A stretch of 64,000 bases of DNA from Polyangiaceae bacterium (GCA_016712345.1 JADJRH010000002.1:558001-622000); one strand, 5' to 3'; shown: positions 7,918-17,265, numbered from the stretch's first letter. Notes: generated by a model not told the origin, from the sequence alone. Numbers and translations: made by a program.

Positions 7918-9459
7918 TTAACCGCGGGCGGTTTTGGCTCGGATTTTTCTACCCACCCAGGTAGCCAATCTACCCATCAGGTCAAACCCGAGAATGATGA
8001 ATATAAAATCATACGGGGTGCGCAGGCGCGTTTCGCCAAAGTAGAGCGCCGCAACCAACAGCGACGCCCAAATGTGCATGGCCAATAGCCCCTCACGGGT
8101 GCGCTTTTTTTGGAAGGCCAGCACACATCCCACAATACCAAACGGTACGATGGACGCCCCAAACCCCAGCTGAAACCCTTCCATAATCGGTCGCCCGGTT
8201 GGGATGGGTATACCCAATACCGGAGTATACCGGAGCCGCTGACCTGAATCGGGCCAGGTGATATTAAACCCGAAGTTTAATACAACGTGGGTAAACGCGT
8301 AATAACCCTGTCGGAGCCAACCTGTTTTTTGAATGCACTTTTTGGCCAGCTCGTTAAATGCAGGGCGGCTCCACATGCGCCCTTGTACAAGTAGACAAGG
8401 CTCCGTCGGCTCCTTTTTCTCCTTGTGCCGCTTGTTGACTTCACACGCCGGATCGTCGGGAAGAGCCGGGTCAAGCTCCAGATATACAGGCTTGCCCTTT
8501 CTGCGTTGGTCACGCGCTCCAAAGTGAAGGGAGCCCAGCGAAGGCGGGCCAAACGCGCTTCGATACGTGTTCGTTCGCGCCTCAATTCCAATGGCGTGGC
8601 AGCGGCCAAACGCGTAGTTGAGCGCGTCGTTGGCGGCGACAAGCGCAAACTCGTTTTTGTCCATCACGCGCAAATGCCTGGTGGTTCGAATAGCCGAAAA
8701 AACAAGCATGAGCGCTACGGGCACCATGGCTAAAACCAGTTTTTTGAGCGTTGCGCCGGGCAATCGAGATCGCCTGAAAAACCAAAACACCGCGAGAAAA
8801 ACAACGCTCATCAGCATCTGCGGGCGAACCGAGGTGCCGAGTGCCACAAAAATGCCAAACGCCACAGCGTCGCCTGACTTACCCTCGTCGCAAAGCCGAA
8901 GTGAATGGAAGGTTGCCGCCGCCAAACAGGCAAAAAAAGGCGTTTCACTCAGGTAGTAAGAACCCTGCGACAGAAATGGGTAGTATAGCAGCGCGGCGAA
9001 ACCGACGACCACATATACCCATCGACGTTTGCCGGTGTTTCGGTGCTCCGACGTGACCTGAGTCAAACGCCTCGCGATGAGCACGGTGTACACAACGCCG
9101 ATGGCGCCCAAAAGCGCCATCCCAATGTCCATGGGCCAACAACCCGCCCCCGCAATGGCATCTTTCACCTCGCGTGGGCAGGTTTGTGGAGTGGTAAAAA
9201 GCCGCCGAATCCACCCCAAATAAACGTGGGTACCCCATGGGTAGAAAGCGAGATAGTCGTACGTGCCGGTGAGCGGCTGTTTTACAAAGTCGTGTGAACG
9301 GTCAAAATAACCGTGCATGTCTGAAAACACGTAGTTTCGCGGCGGATGAACAATGGTGTTCCAGACAATTCGCGTGACGAATGCCAGTGTGCCGAGTAGC
9401 AACACCCACGCTTCGCGCCGCAGAAAACGTGTCACTTTGGAAAAAAAGGAAGAAGCCAT
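7918..9459 (-). CDS. Multi-pass membrane protein, glycosyltransferase (PMT/ArnT-like) candidate
   Basis: A 513-residue protein with roughly ten membrane spans. After the first span comes a periplasmic loop with VFSDMHGYFDRSHDFV, an acidic motif in the position where GT-C glycosyltransferases (PMT, ArnT, dolichol-P-mannose users) carry their catalytic Asp. Loops with YPWGTHVYLGW and later TRLRTPYDFIFI fit the same family. A lipid-linked sugar donor is assumed. It sits 48 bases downstream of the BtpA-family gene on the same strand, and these may be cotranscribed. Exact substrate cannot be told. Confidence 0.6.
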   Translation of the reverse strand: MASSFFSKVTRFLRREAWVLLLGTLAFVTRIVWNTIVHPPRNYVFSDMHGYFDRSHDFVKQPLTGTYDYLAFYPWGTHVYLGWIRRLFTTPQTCPREVKDAIAGAGCWPMDIGMALLGAIGVVYTVLIARRLTQVTSEHRNTGKRRWVYVVVGFAALLYYPFLSQGSYYLSETPFFACLAAATFHSLRLCDEGKSGDAVAFGIFVALGTSVRPQMLMSVVFLAVFWFFRRSRLPGATLKKLVLAMVPVALMLVFSAIRTTRHLRVMDKNEFALVAANDALNYAFGRCHAIGIEARTNTYRSAFGPPSLGSLHFGARDQRRKGKPVYLELDPALPDDPACEVNKRHKEKKEPTEPCLLVQGRMWSRPAFNELAKKCIQKTGWLRQGYYAFTHVVLNFGFNITWPDSGQRLRYTPVLGIPIPTGRPIMEGFQLGFGASIVPFGIVGCVLAFQKKRTREGLLAMHIWASLLVAALYFGETRLRTPYDFIFIILGFDLMGRLATWVGRKIRAKTARG

Positions 9460-9507
9460 AACGCCGCGCGGCCGAAACTCACGTCCATGCGCGCAGAGAA
9501 ACTCTGC

Positions 9508-10311
9508 TTACCGCACCTCGTTGGAAAATACCCGGCGAAACGCTTCAGCGAACGTTTGCGCGCATTGCGCGTCGATGGGATCGCCGGCCCGACCCGATGC
9601 TCGCAGCGCCGTACCGACAATTACGCCGTGCGCCCGCCGAAGGGCGGCCAGAGTGTCAATGGTGGCTCCGCTTGCCACCAGCGTCGGCACATGAACCACT
9701 TTCTGAACGCGTTCGAGATCACCGGTGTCCACGCCTCGACCGGTGCCGGTACCTGTCACAAGCACTGCGTCGGCCAACCCACGCGCCGCGACTTCTTCGG
9801 CTTCTTCTTCAATCGGCCGCGGCGTGATCGGCGCCGAATGTTTCACGTCCACGTCGCACAAAAGTTTGATGTGTACACCACCTAGAGCGCGCCTGAGCCG
9901 AAGCGTTGCGTGCGCCGACCCTTCAATCACGCCTTGATCCGTCACCCGCGCGCCGCTGTGTACATTCACCCGCACCATTGTTGCTTGTGTACACGATGCA
10001 ACAGCGAGCGCCGATTCGGCGTCGTTTCGCAGCACATTGATGCCCAGTGCGAGTTTCGGCGCGCGCTCCCGCACAGCGAGGCCACACGCCGTCATGGCTG
10101 CCACCGTCACCGCCTCCACGCGGCCCGGCAAAAAAGGTGCGTCGCCGAAGTTTTCGATCATCACCGCATCAAAGCCCGCCGCTTCGAGCAAAGCCGCTTC
10201 GGCGCTCGCACGTTTGGCAATCGATGCGAGATCTCCTTCAAAACGAGGGCTTCCCGGAAGGGGAGGAAGATGAATCACGCCGATGAGGCGCGGGATGGAT
10301 TGCGCTGTCAC
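9508..10311 (-). CDS. BtpA/SgcQ-family TIM-barrel protein
   Basis: A 267-residue protein matching the BtpA family across its length: an N-terminal GVIHLPPLPGSPRF, then FDAVMIENFGDAPF, the LGINVLRNDA strand, VRVNVHSGARVTDQGVIEG, and the C-terminal barrel phosphate loops VLVTGTGTG and GVIVGTALR. BtpA influences photosystem I stability in cyanobacteria, but in heterotrophs the role is unknown; the fold is phosphate-binding TIM barrel, related to sugar-phosphate aldolases and isomerases. It starts divergently from the gene at 10480. Confidence 0.85.
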   Translation of the reverse strand: MTAQSIPRLIGVIHLPPLPGSPRFEGDLASIAKRASAEAALLEAAGFDAVMIENFGDAPFLPGRVEAVTVAAMTACGLAVRERAPKLALGINVLRNDAESALAVASCTQATMVRVNVHSGARVTDQGVIEGSAHATLRLRRALGGVHIKLLCDVDVKHSAPITPRPIEEEAEEVAARGLADAVLVTGTGTGRGVDTGDLERVQKVVHVPTLVASGATIDTLAALRRAHGVIVGTALRASGRAGDPIDAQCAQTFAEAFRRVFSNEVR

Positions 10312-10434
10312 AAGGCCGCGCTACCAACCCTCGTGCGGCGTGTCAAAAGCCGCTTCAAACACGGCCCGGCGCGCGTCCCCTTTTGAGTCCCAGTCGGCGC
10401 CGATGGCCGCTCGCCACGCGCCGCGATTCGGCGA

Positions 10435-10456
10435 CGGAAGTGCATTGCCACTTCCG
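10435..10456. promoter_or_regulatory. Hairpin in the divergent intergenic region
   Basis: CGGAAGTG and CACTTCCG form an 8-bp perfect stem with a CATTGC loop, about 24 bases upstream of the ATG at 10480 and in the spacer between two divergent genes. It could be an operator dyad or a 5-prime leader hairpin; no family is recognised. Confidence 0.3.
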
Positions 10457-10479
10457 CCGTGCGCGTCTACGGTGCGCGC

Positions 10480-11370
10480 ATGCTGGACGACTTGCTGTCC
10501 AACCCTTGGGCTTATATGCCGCCTCGCAGCTCGCTCTGGCTGTGGGTTGCCGGACCGCTTTTGATCGCGCTTATTTATTCGCTCACAAAAGCATCGAGCA
10601 AAGAGCGCAAAAAGCGCCTCCGTGAAGCGGATCTATGGCGCCGAAGTTTGGGCGAACTTCGCGGCGGTGACGAGAGCATGCGCGGGTCGCCTTACCGGCC
10701 CGAACCGAATGCAAAAAAGAAAACACCGCCGCCGGCCAAAGCGGCGGATCCCGGCCCCGCGCGCGTAAAAAAGATCCCGTCCACGCTCGCAGGTGCTCTT
10801 GCCGCGGTGGGTGCGGGTGAGGTGGTGAGTCACTTCGAACTCGTGCGCGATCTCGCGTACCTCTCCATCGTTGAAGCCAATCTTTTCGGCGGCAGTGACT
10901 ACCAATCAGTGTCGGGTTTGCTCGAAGAACGCGGCCCTTCGTTCACTGTGCGACCGCTTCCCGTTGTCGACGGCGCGCACGTTCAAAACTCAGGTGTACA
11001 GTTCAAAAAAGACCCTGAGCTGATGGAAAAATTCTTGATCGAAGGAGCCGATGCAAAAGCCATTGGCAAGTGGCTCACCCCCTCGATCCGCCGCGCTTTG
11101 TGCGGTGTTCCGAGCGCGTGGCTTCGCGTTCAGGGCGCCACAATGACCGTCACAACGTTCGGCGACGCCGACGCCGACGGCATCGACAGATTGGTAGAAC
11201 TTGCCGATCACATTTTTGCGGAACACGGGGCCGAAGGTGGCCCGTCGCTTTTCGGCGACGATGAAGATCGCGCCCAAGTGGAGAAAAACGCAGCCGTGAA
11301 AATGGGCGCTCCGCTTCCGGTGGGCGCCACCACACTCAACGAAACGCCGTCGTCAAAAAAGCGCAGCTAA
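10480..11370 (+). CDS. Membrane-anchored protein of unknown function
   Basis: About 296 residues. An N-terminal hydrophobic segment (about residues 15-35) is followed by a basic stretch, then a Pro/Lys/Ala-rich linker (KKKTPPPAKAADPGP) and a soluble domain from about residue 95 that begins STLAGALAAVGAGEVVSHFELVR when read through. No known family was recognised. The upstream in-frame GTG at 10459 is possible, but the ATG at 10480 places the membrane segment closer to the N-terminus. It is convergent with the RND exporter downstream. Confidence 0.65.
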   Translation: MLDDLLSNPWAYMPPRSSLWLWVAGPLLIALIYSLTKASSKERKKRLREADLWRRSLGELRGGDESMRGSPYRPEPNAKKKTPPPAKAADPGPARVKKIPSTLAGALAAVGAGEVVSHFELVRDLAYLSIVEANLFGGSDYQSVSGLLEERGPSFTVRPLPVVDGAHVQNSGVQFKKDPELMEKFLIEGADAKAIGKWLTPSIRRALCGVPSAWLRVQGATMTVTTFGDADADGIDRLVELADHIFAEHGAEGGPSLFGDDEDRAQVEKNAAVKMGAPLPVGATTLNETPSSKKRS

Positions 11371-11562
11371 AAAAGCCTTTTACGGCGAACGTTTTTTCAA
11401 CCAACCACTCCGCTCCGCTTATCCACCTCGCTCCGCGCTGGGAGCCGCCCCGCCTCCATTGGTGTACACAGCCTTAATGTGTACCCAAGTCTCCATGGTG
11501 TACACAACCTCCATGGGTGCCTCTCGGAGATCCCGGAGCGCCACGGAGTTTGGCGCAGCGCT

Positions 11563-13992
11563 TCAGTTGTCGGTCTTGAGTTTCGGGGCTTCGGTTGAAC
11601 CGGTGAACAGTCGGAGGCCCGCGGGTACAACGCTCAGCGCAACGAAAAGCCCCACGGTGCTTCCAATGGCGCCCACGAGACCCAGATCGCGCAGGCCGTC
11701 GAAGTCGCAGAACGCGAGCGATCCAAAACCCACAGCGGTGGTGAGCGCGGTGGCGGCGATAGGCGGCCCTTCGTCTTTGAGGGTGGCCGCGATCAAGTGT
11801 GGACCCGCTCCTTCTGTTCTCGCGCGATGCAAAAGGAACATTCCCTCATCGACGGTGATGCCCAAAAGCACGGGGATCACGAGCGCGCTGTACGCATGAA
11901 GCGGAATTGAAAACACGCGAAGTAGAAGCAAAACGGCCGCCACTTCACACAAAACAACCATCGCCGCGAGCACAACGTCGCGCACACTTCGAAGCGACGC
12001 GGCGAGCGCCATGATCACAAGCAACGCCGCCACAAGCGCGATCTTGGGAATGTCACTGGAGAGCGACTCGCGGAGCGAACTTTCAAGCCGTGTGTACCCT
12101 GTGAGCACCGCTCCCGAGTCGGTTTTTGAAAGTGTTTCTTCAATGTGTACAATTGCGTTGGGCACGTCGCGCGGGCGCACATAAATGCCCACGAGGTGTT
12201 CACCCTCGTCAAACCCGAGATACCGAGACATCAAGATCGCCGAGGGCCTGCCTCGAAGATCGTCGAGCGCAATGGTTTGATGGGAAGGTTTTTTCATCGA
12301 CGCGAGCGCGTCTTCAAACCGGTCGACCGAAAATCCAACCTCGGTGAGCGCGCGCGACAGCTCTTCGCCCCTCGCCGGCAGATAGAGCGTATCCCGTTCG
12401 GCGAGGCGGCTCGATTGTGTACTCAACGCCGGGGCCATTGCCGAGAGGGAGTCGACCGATTCCACATCGTCTTTTAGGGCTGCGAGCGCTTCGCCGAGCT
12501 TGTCGCCCCGCGCGCGGGCGGTATCGAGATCGCGGTCGGCGACGAGCACCACCCACTGGCCGCGTTTTCCGCCGAAGGCATCAAACACCTGTTGCTGCAC
12601 GCGCAGCGGCTCCAGCTTTTTCGGCCGAATGGCAACAATCGCTTCGGCGAGCGGCGGCGCGCCGGTGATCGCGAGCACCAGCAGTGGAGTGACCGCTACA
12701 AGCGCCAACACAGCGGCGCGCGCGCGGGTGCCTGTGAGCCACACAAAAACTCCCGTCCATGCGGCTTTTTGAGGCGGCGGCGGCGGCCCCTTTTCAAGGT
12801 ATTTTCCAATTTCGGGGGTCACCAACACAATGGCAACCGCGGTCAGCACTTCACCCGCGGCGCACAAAATCCCGAGTTGGCGAACCGCGCGAATGTCACT
12901 CATGGCCAATGCGGCAAAGGCCGCCGCCGCCGTCGTCGCAGCGAAAAGCACGGCCCGCGCCGTTTTTTTGCGAGCTATCGACGCTGCCTCGGCCGGTGCG
13001 TGTCCCGCGCGGCGAGCTTCGAGAAGGGCTGCGTACACATGGACGCCCGTATCAACGCCGACGCCGACGACAACCGACATGAAAGCCACGGCGATCGCCG
13101 AAAGACCGCCCGGCAAAGCCGCCGCGCATCCGGCCGTCCAGATCGTTCCGAGCAGAAGAGGCGGCATCACCGCGAGGAGCGCTCGCACGCGCCGAAACAA
13201 CAGCGCGAACACCACCGACGCGAGGATCATCGAAAGCGAACCGCTGATTGTCAGATCGCGCTCCAACATTTTTTCGGTGGCGGCGGCGATCGCGTGACCA
13301 CCCGTGAGCCCAAATTCAACTTGAGGGTGCGCCGGCCGCAGCCCGTCGAGAACGCTGTTCACGTCGGCCACAAAGGCGCGCGCGTCTTCCCCTCGAAGCG
13401 CTTGTCCTTTCGGTTTTACAAGCACCAAACACATTTTCCCGTCGTCGGTTGCAAACGCCCCGTCGGGTTGTGTACGCACGCCGGCGCCCACGTCGGCGCT
13501 TTCGAATACAAGCTGTGCTAGGCGCAGCGGATCTTGGGCGATCACGTCGGCCATGGCGCTGGATCCGGGCGCGAGCAACATGGCCCGCGTTTCTTGGAGA
13601 CGTGTACGCATGCCCTCGGGTGACAGCGCTTTGGCGAGTTTTTCGCGCGAGCGCGCATCGGCATGGCGCCACGCCAGCATGGGATCGAGCGTGTGGGATG
13701 TGTCCACGCGATCCGCCGCCTGCTCAACGCTCGCGCGCTTTCGAAGCTGCTCCGCCACTTCGGCGGCCACCGCGGCGTTGTCGGTCGCGTCGGGGCCTTT
13801 CACCATCACAACGCCGAGATCGCCGCCGCCGAAGCCGCGCACGTACCGCTTCATCGCGGCGGCGTTTCCACTGTCGGGGAGCAACGCGGCCACGTTTGGA
13901 TCGAGGCGCAGGCGCAGAGTGATCGCCACAAACGCCGCGATCGAAAGCCCGACGAGCAGTGCGATCGCGAGCGGGCGGAGACGCTGAGACAT
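11563..13992 (-). CDS. RND/MMPL-family exporter
   Basis: About 809 residues from the ATG at 13992 (MSQRLRPLA); the open frame extends upstream but that part is Arg/Cys-rich and unlikely to be translated. The architecture is the MMPL/RND duplication: N-terminal span, periplasmic domain, six-helix bundle, second periplasmic domain, second bundle. The fourth-helix acidic motifs are present in both halves (VGVGVDTGVHVYAALLEA and LLGITVDEGMFLLHRA). Such proteins export lipids or hydrophobic compounds with proton drive; hopanoid-type HpnN and mycobacterial MmpL are relatives. Substrate unknown. No membrane-fusion partner or outer-membrane channel lies nearby, as is usual for MMPL. Confidence 0.85.
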   Translation of the reverse strand: MSQRLRPLAIALLVGLSIAAFVAITLRLRLDPNVAALLPDSGNAAAMKRYVRGFGGGDLGVVMVKGPDATDNAAVAAEVAEQLRKRASVEQAADRVDTSHTLDPMLAWRHADARSREKLAKALSPEGMRTRLQETRAMLLAPGSSAMADVIAQDPLRLAQLVFESADVGAGVRTQPDGAFATDDGKMCLVLVKPKGQALRGEDARAFVADVNSVLDGLRPAHPQVEFGLTGGHAIAAATEKMLERDLTISGSLSMILASVVFALLFRRVRALLAVMPPLLLGTIWTAGCAAALPGGLSAIAVAFMSVVVGVGVDTGVHVYAALLEARRAGHAPAEAASIARKKTARAVLFAATTAAAAFAALAMSDIRAVRQLGILCAAGEVLTAVAIVLVTPEIGKYLEKGPPPPPQKAAWTGVFVWLTGTRARAAVLALVAVTPLLVLAITGAPPLAEAIVAIRPKKLEPLRVQQQVFDAFGGKRGQWVVLVADRDLDTARARGDKLGEALAALKDDVESVDSLSAMAPALSTQSSRLAERDTLYLPARGEELSRALTEVGFSVDRFEDALASMKKPSHQTIALDDLRGRPSAILMSRYLGFDEGEHLVGIYVRPRDVPNAIVHIEETLSKTDSGAVLTGYTRLESSLRESLSSDIPKIALVAALLVIMALAASLRSVRDVVLAAMVVLCEVAAVLLLLRVFSIPLHAYSALVIPVLLGITVDEGMFLLHRARTEGAGPHLIAATLKDEGPPIAATALTTAVGFGSLAFCDFDGLRDLGLVGAIGSTVGLFVALSVVPAGLRLFTGSTEAPKLKTDN

Positions 13993-14110
13993 TGAGCGTC
14001 CAATACCCCGAGCACGCGGCGCGCGAAACAGGCAGCACTTCCCCCGCGCATGTCGAGGGTGTTGTTTGCACGCTCTCGACGATCGATGTCTGTTGGTCAA
14101 TGATCCGCCC

Positions 14111-14647
14111 GTGAGCTTGTGGGTGTTCGCTTATGGGTCGCTCATCTTTCGGCCAAGCCGCTATTTTGGGCCGCCGCGCGCGGCGGTGGTGCACGGATAC
14201 AAACGGGCGTTTCGGCAAGCCTCTACGGATCATCGAGGCACACCCGAGTTTCCGGGCCGCGTGGTGACGTTGCTTGGGGACGCGACTTCGAAAACGGCGG
14301 GAGCCGTTTTCGAAGTCGCGTCCCCCAACGTCGAAGCGGCACTCATTGAACTCGATGAACGCGAGAGCGGCGGTTACGAGCGCGCGCACGTGTCGGCGCA
14401 TGTGTACACATGCGCCGAACCCGTGCGCGCCCTCACCTGGATCGCGGCCCCTCACAACGAAAACCACATGCCCGAGGTGTCGCTCGATGAGTTGGTGAAC
14501 GTTGTGCGCCGCGCGCGCGGCCAAAGCGGGGCGAATCGCGATTACGTGCTGAAACTTGCTGAAGCGCTTCGCGCACTGGGTGTGTTCGACCAAGAAGTGT
14601 TCGCGCTTGAACAGGCCCTTTTGGCTGCCACAAAATTTCCCCCCTGA
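14111..14647 (+). CDS. ChaC-like gamma-glutamylcyclotransferase
   Basis: About 178 residues from GTG 14111 (VSLWVFAYGSLI); the upstream TTG at 14066 would add residues that match nothing. The YGSL loop, GYKRAF, STDHRGTPEFPGRVV and a catalytic-type Glu in LDERESGGYER are the landmarks of the ChaC family, which releases 5-oxoproline from glutathione or gamma-glutamyl peptides in the cytoplasm. The C-terminal NRDYVLKLAEALRALGV matches ChaC ends. The coding region contains a 23-bp perfect hairpin and a 26-bp perfect palindrome, described separately. Divergent from the RND exporter. Confidence 0.85.
   Translation: MSLWVFAYGSLIFRPSRYFGPPRAAVVHGYKRAFRQASTDHRGTPEFPGRVVTLLGDATSKTAGAVFEVASPNVEAALIELDERESGGYERAHVSAHVYTCAEPVRALTWIAAPHNENHMPEVSLDELVNVVRRARGQSGANRDYVLKLAEALRALGVFDQEVFALEQALLAATKFPP
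14276..14325. repeat. 23-bp perfect hairpin inside the ChaC-like gene
   Basis: Arms 14276-14298 and 14303-14325 are perfect reverse complements (GGGGACGCGACTTCG at the outer side) separated by a four-base GGGA loop. The encoded peptide (GDATSKTAGAVFEVASPN) still looks like a normal ChaC strand-turn-strand segment. Confidence 0.85.
14393..14418. repeat. 26-bp perfect palindrome centred on GTGTACAC
   Basis: TCGGCGCA, then TGTGTACACA, then TGCGCCGA read the same on both strands without a spacer. It lies within the ChaC-like coding sequence and encodes part of SAHVYTCAEP. Confidence 0.85.
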
Positions 14648-14675
14648 CGCGCTGAGCGCGGCAGTTGGGGGAAAC

Positions 14676-14710
14676 GGTCGCGCGAAGCGCGGCCGAAAGG
14701 GGGCATTTTT
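14676..14710 (+). terminator. Possible terminator after the ChaC-like gene
   Basis: A GC-rich hairpin (GGTCGCGC, loop GAA, GCGCGGCC, one G-T wobble) is followed after a short spacer by a T run at 14706-14710. A second hairpin, with C5/G5 ends, overlaps the stop codon of the preceding gene. The spacer before the T run makes this only a candidate. Confidence 0.3.
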
Positions 14711-14763
14711 AGATCGAAAAGGTGAGTAGAATTTGGTGTTGAGTGGGTGTACTCTCGATTCAG

Positions 14764-15462
14764 ATGTCCATTCGCGGCGCGCTCGGTTTTGAAGTCAACT
14801 CGGAGGCGGATCCGCCCGAGGCGCGGAGGTTGCGGTGGGAGTTGGTGAGGCGCATTGCCGCCGTAACACCCTGGCCGGAAGGGGAGGTGTGGGATGAACG
14901 GGTGCTTGCGGTGATGGCCGCTGTTCCACGGCATTTGTTTGTGCCCGAAATGGGCCTTTATGATGCGTACCGGGATGAACCTTTACCCATTGGAAACGGT
15001 CAGACGATTTCCCAACCTACCATGGTGGCGCTCATGACGCAGGCGCTCCACTTGACGGGTAGAGAGCGGGTGTTGGAGGTGGGAACGGGGTCGGGTTATC
15101 AGGCGGCGATTTTGTCTCCGCTTGCGCGGGAAGTGTGGAGTGTGGAACGGATCGAGGCGCTTGGAAACGCGGCGATGGCGAGGTTTGCCGCGTTGGGAAT
15201 ACAAAATGTGCACGTTCGGATTGGGGATGGGTATCAAGGCTTGCTTTCAGCCGCCCCGTTTCATCGAATTGTGCTCACCGCGGCGCCGGCCGTGTTGCCT
15301 CATGAGCTGACGTTGCAATTGGCGGACGGCGGGATTTGTGTGGCGCCGGTGGGCGATGCGTTTTTGCAAACGTTAATGCGCTGGACGAAAAAGGACGGAA
15401 AACTGAGCCGCGAGTCGCTCGGAGCGGTGCGTTTTGTGCCCATGCTGGAGGGTGTTGAATAA
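14764..15462 (+). CDS. pcm: Protein-L-isoaspartate O-methyltransferase
   Basis: About 232 residues from ATG 14764 (MSIRGALG). It repairs isoaspartyl residues in damaged proteins using S-adenosylmethionine. Diagnostic segments are PRHLFVPEMGLYDAYRDEPLPIG, read in two parts, GQTISQPTMVALMTQAL (substrate and active-site loop) and the SAM motif VLEVGTGSGYQAAIL. The acidic WSVERIEAL and the RIGDGYQG segment complete the SAM pocket. Same orientation as guaB, with 42 bases between them. Confidence 0.92.
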   Translation: MSIRGALGFEVNSEADPPEARRLRWELVRRIAAVTPWPEGEVWDERVLAVMAAVPRHLFVPEMGLYDAYRDEPLPIGNGQTISQPTMVALMTQALHLTGRERVLEVGTGSGYQAAILSPLAREVWSVERIEALGNAAMARFAALGIQNVHVRIGDGYQGLLSAAPFHRIVLTAAPAVLPHELTLQLADGGICVAPVGDAFLQTLMRWTKKDGKLSRESLGAVRFVPMLEGVE

Positions 15463-15504
15463 GTCAGTGGCGCGCGCCGGCCGTGTCGCGGTAGAAGCCC
15501 GTCG

Positions 15505-16959
15505 ATGCTGAGCGACAAACTTCGTGAAACGTACACATTCGATGATGTGCTTTTGGCGCCCGCGTACAGCGAAGTGTTGCCATCCGAAGTGGATGTTCGA
15601 ACGCGGCTCACGAACAAAATCCCCCTTCAAATCCCGCTGATTTCGGCAGCGATGGACTCTGTTACCGAGGGGCGAACGGCGATTGCCATGGCGCGTGCGG
15701 GGGGCATGGGAATTTTGCACAAGAACCTGCCGATCACCGAGCAGGCGCGCGAAGTGGAGCGGGTGAAACGCGCCGAGAGTGGAATGATCACGGCGCCTGT
15801 GACGGCGCGGCCCAATCAGTCGCTTCGCGAGGCGCTGCGGGTAATGCGTGAACATGACATCAGCGGCGTGCCGGTGGTGGAGAACGAAAAGCCGGTTGGA
15901 ATTTTAACGGCGCGCGACATTCGGTTTGAGAAAAACTTGGATCAACCGGTGAGCGCGCTGATGACAAAAGAGTTGGTAACGGTGCCGCCCGGGGTGTCAA
16001 ACGACAGGGCAAAAGAGCTGCTTCACGAGCATCGGATTGAAAAATTGTTGGTGGTGGATGGGGGCAGGTTAATGGGCCTGATCACCATCAAAGACTTGCT
16101 TCAGGCCGATCGAAACCCCGACGCGAACAAAGACGAGGCGGGAAGGTTACGGGTAGGTGCGGCGATTGGACCGTCGGCCGATGCGCTTGAAAGGGCCGAT
16201 GCGTTGATTGCGGCGCACGCGGATGTGCTTGTTGTGGACACGGCACACGGGCATTCACGTGGGGTGATTGACTTGGTTCGGGCCTTGAAAAAGCGGCATC
16301 CGAGCGTTCAGGTCATTGCGGGAAACGTGGCCACGGCCGATGGTACACTGGCGTTGATTGACGCCGGGGCCGATGCTGTGAAGGTTGGAATTGGGCCGGG
16401 GTCGATCTGTACAACGCGGGTTGTTGCGGGTGTTGGGGTGCCTCAAATCACGGCGATTAGTGACTGCGCGGCGGTGGGTGATCGGTACAACGTTCCAATT
16501 ATCGCCGACGGTGGGGTGAAATATTCAGGTGAGGTGACAAAGGCGATTGCGGCGGGTGCTTCCAGCGTGATGATTGGGTCATTGTTTGCGGGGACAGACG
16601 AGGCGCCTGGGGATATGGTTTTATACCAGGGTAGATCGTACAAAGTGTACCGTGGGATGGGGTCGCTCGGGGCAATGAAAAAGGGGAGCAAAGACCGGTA
16701 TGGTCAGGGCGGCGCGGCGGATGAAAAGCTTGTGCCTGAAGGGATTGAAGGGCGGGTGCCTTACCGTGGATCACTGGGTAGTATTCTGTTTCAACTGGTG
16801 GGCGGGCTGCGTTCAGGCATGGGGTATACAGGGAGTAAAACCATTACAGACTTGCGTAAAAACGCCCAGTTTGTGCGCATCACGGCGCAGGGCCTCCGCG
16901 AGAGCCACGTGCATGACGTGATTATCACCGAAGAAGCGCCCAATTACAGAACCACCTGA
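15505..16959 (+). CDS. guaB: Inosine-5-prime-monophosphate dehydrogenase
   Basis: A 484-residue IMP dehydrogenase, the NAD-dependent first step of GMP synthesis from IMP. The TIM barrel is interrupted by a tandem CBS pair at about residues 95-205 (REHDISGVPVVE, EHRIEKLLVVDGG). The catalytic loop with the active Cys is present (GIGPGSICTTRVVAGVG), as are the IMP phosphate loops (IADGGVKYSGEV, VMIGSLFAGTDE) and the flap (YRGMGSLGAMKKGSKDRYGQ). Length is typical for bacteria. The guaA partner is not in the window. Confidence 0.97.
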   Translation: MLSDKLRETYTFDDVLLAPAYSEVLPSEVDVRTRLTNKIPLQIPLISAAMDSVTEGRTAIAMARAGGMGILHKNLPITEQAREVERVKRAESGMITAPVTARPNQSLREALRVMREHDISGVPVVENEKPVGILTARDIRFEKNLDQPVSALMTKELVTVPPGVSNDRAKELLHEHRIEKLLVVDGGRLMGLITIKDLLQADRNPDANKDEAGRLRVGAAIGPSADALERADALIAAHADVLVVDTAHGHSRGVIDLVRALKKRHPSVQVIAGNVATADGTLALIDAGADAVKVGIGPGSICTTRVVAGVGVPQITAISDCAAVGDRYNVPIIADGGVKYSGEVTKAIAAGASSVMIGSLFAGTDEAPGDMVLYQGRSYKVYRGMGSLGAMKKGSKDRYGQGGAADEKLVPEGIEGRVPYRGSLGSILFQLVGGLRSGMGYTGSKTITDLRKNAQFVRITAQGLRESHVHDVIITEEAPNYRTT

Positions 16960-17040
16960 CCGGCTCGGATGTGCACTATTTTCCGGGACTTCAGCGCCCC
17001 GCAACGACCTGAAATGCCCACTTACCAGACACGTCGTAAT

Positions 17041-17265
17041 CAACACGGAGGCACGGAGATCACGGAGATCCACGGAGTTTTTTTGCATTTTTGGCTGCAA
17101 TAGGCTCGCACGGCGTCGTGCATCACCTGTCTGGCTTGCGATTCTGGATGATGTGTACCCATTGCAGCCAAAGAAACAAAAACCTCCGTGTCCCTCCGTG
17201 TTCTCTGTGACTCCGTGGTGAAGAGACGTCACAGGTGTCGAAACGCGTCAGGTCGTTGCCGGGCG
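17041..17265. repeat. Large imperfect inverted repeat rich in CACGGAG units
   Basis: The left arm from about 17041 has repeated CACGGAG/CACGGAGAT units, a T run and GGCTGCAAT; the right arm has ATTGCAGCC, an A run, then CCTCCGTG and CTCCGTG units. The arms are about 60 bp and mostly complementary, with a 50-60 bp centre. The right outer edge (GTGAAGAGACGTCAC) recurs near 1450 in opposite orientation. It fills the 336-base gap between convergent guaB and the DUF58 gene; no ORF. CACGGAG-type intergenic repeats are seen in many bacterial genomes. Confidence 0.7.

Noticed and set aside
12592..13521. 309-residue plus-strand ORF inside the RND exporter
   Set aside because: Arg/His-rich shadow of the exporter; the minus strand shows the duplicated transport motifs.
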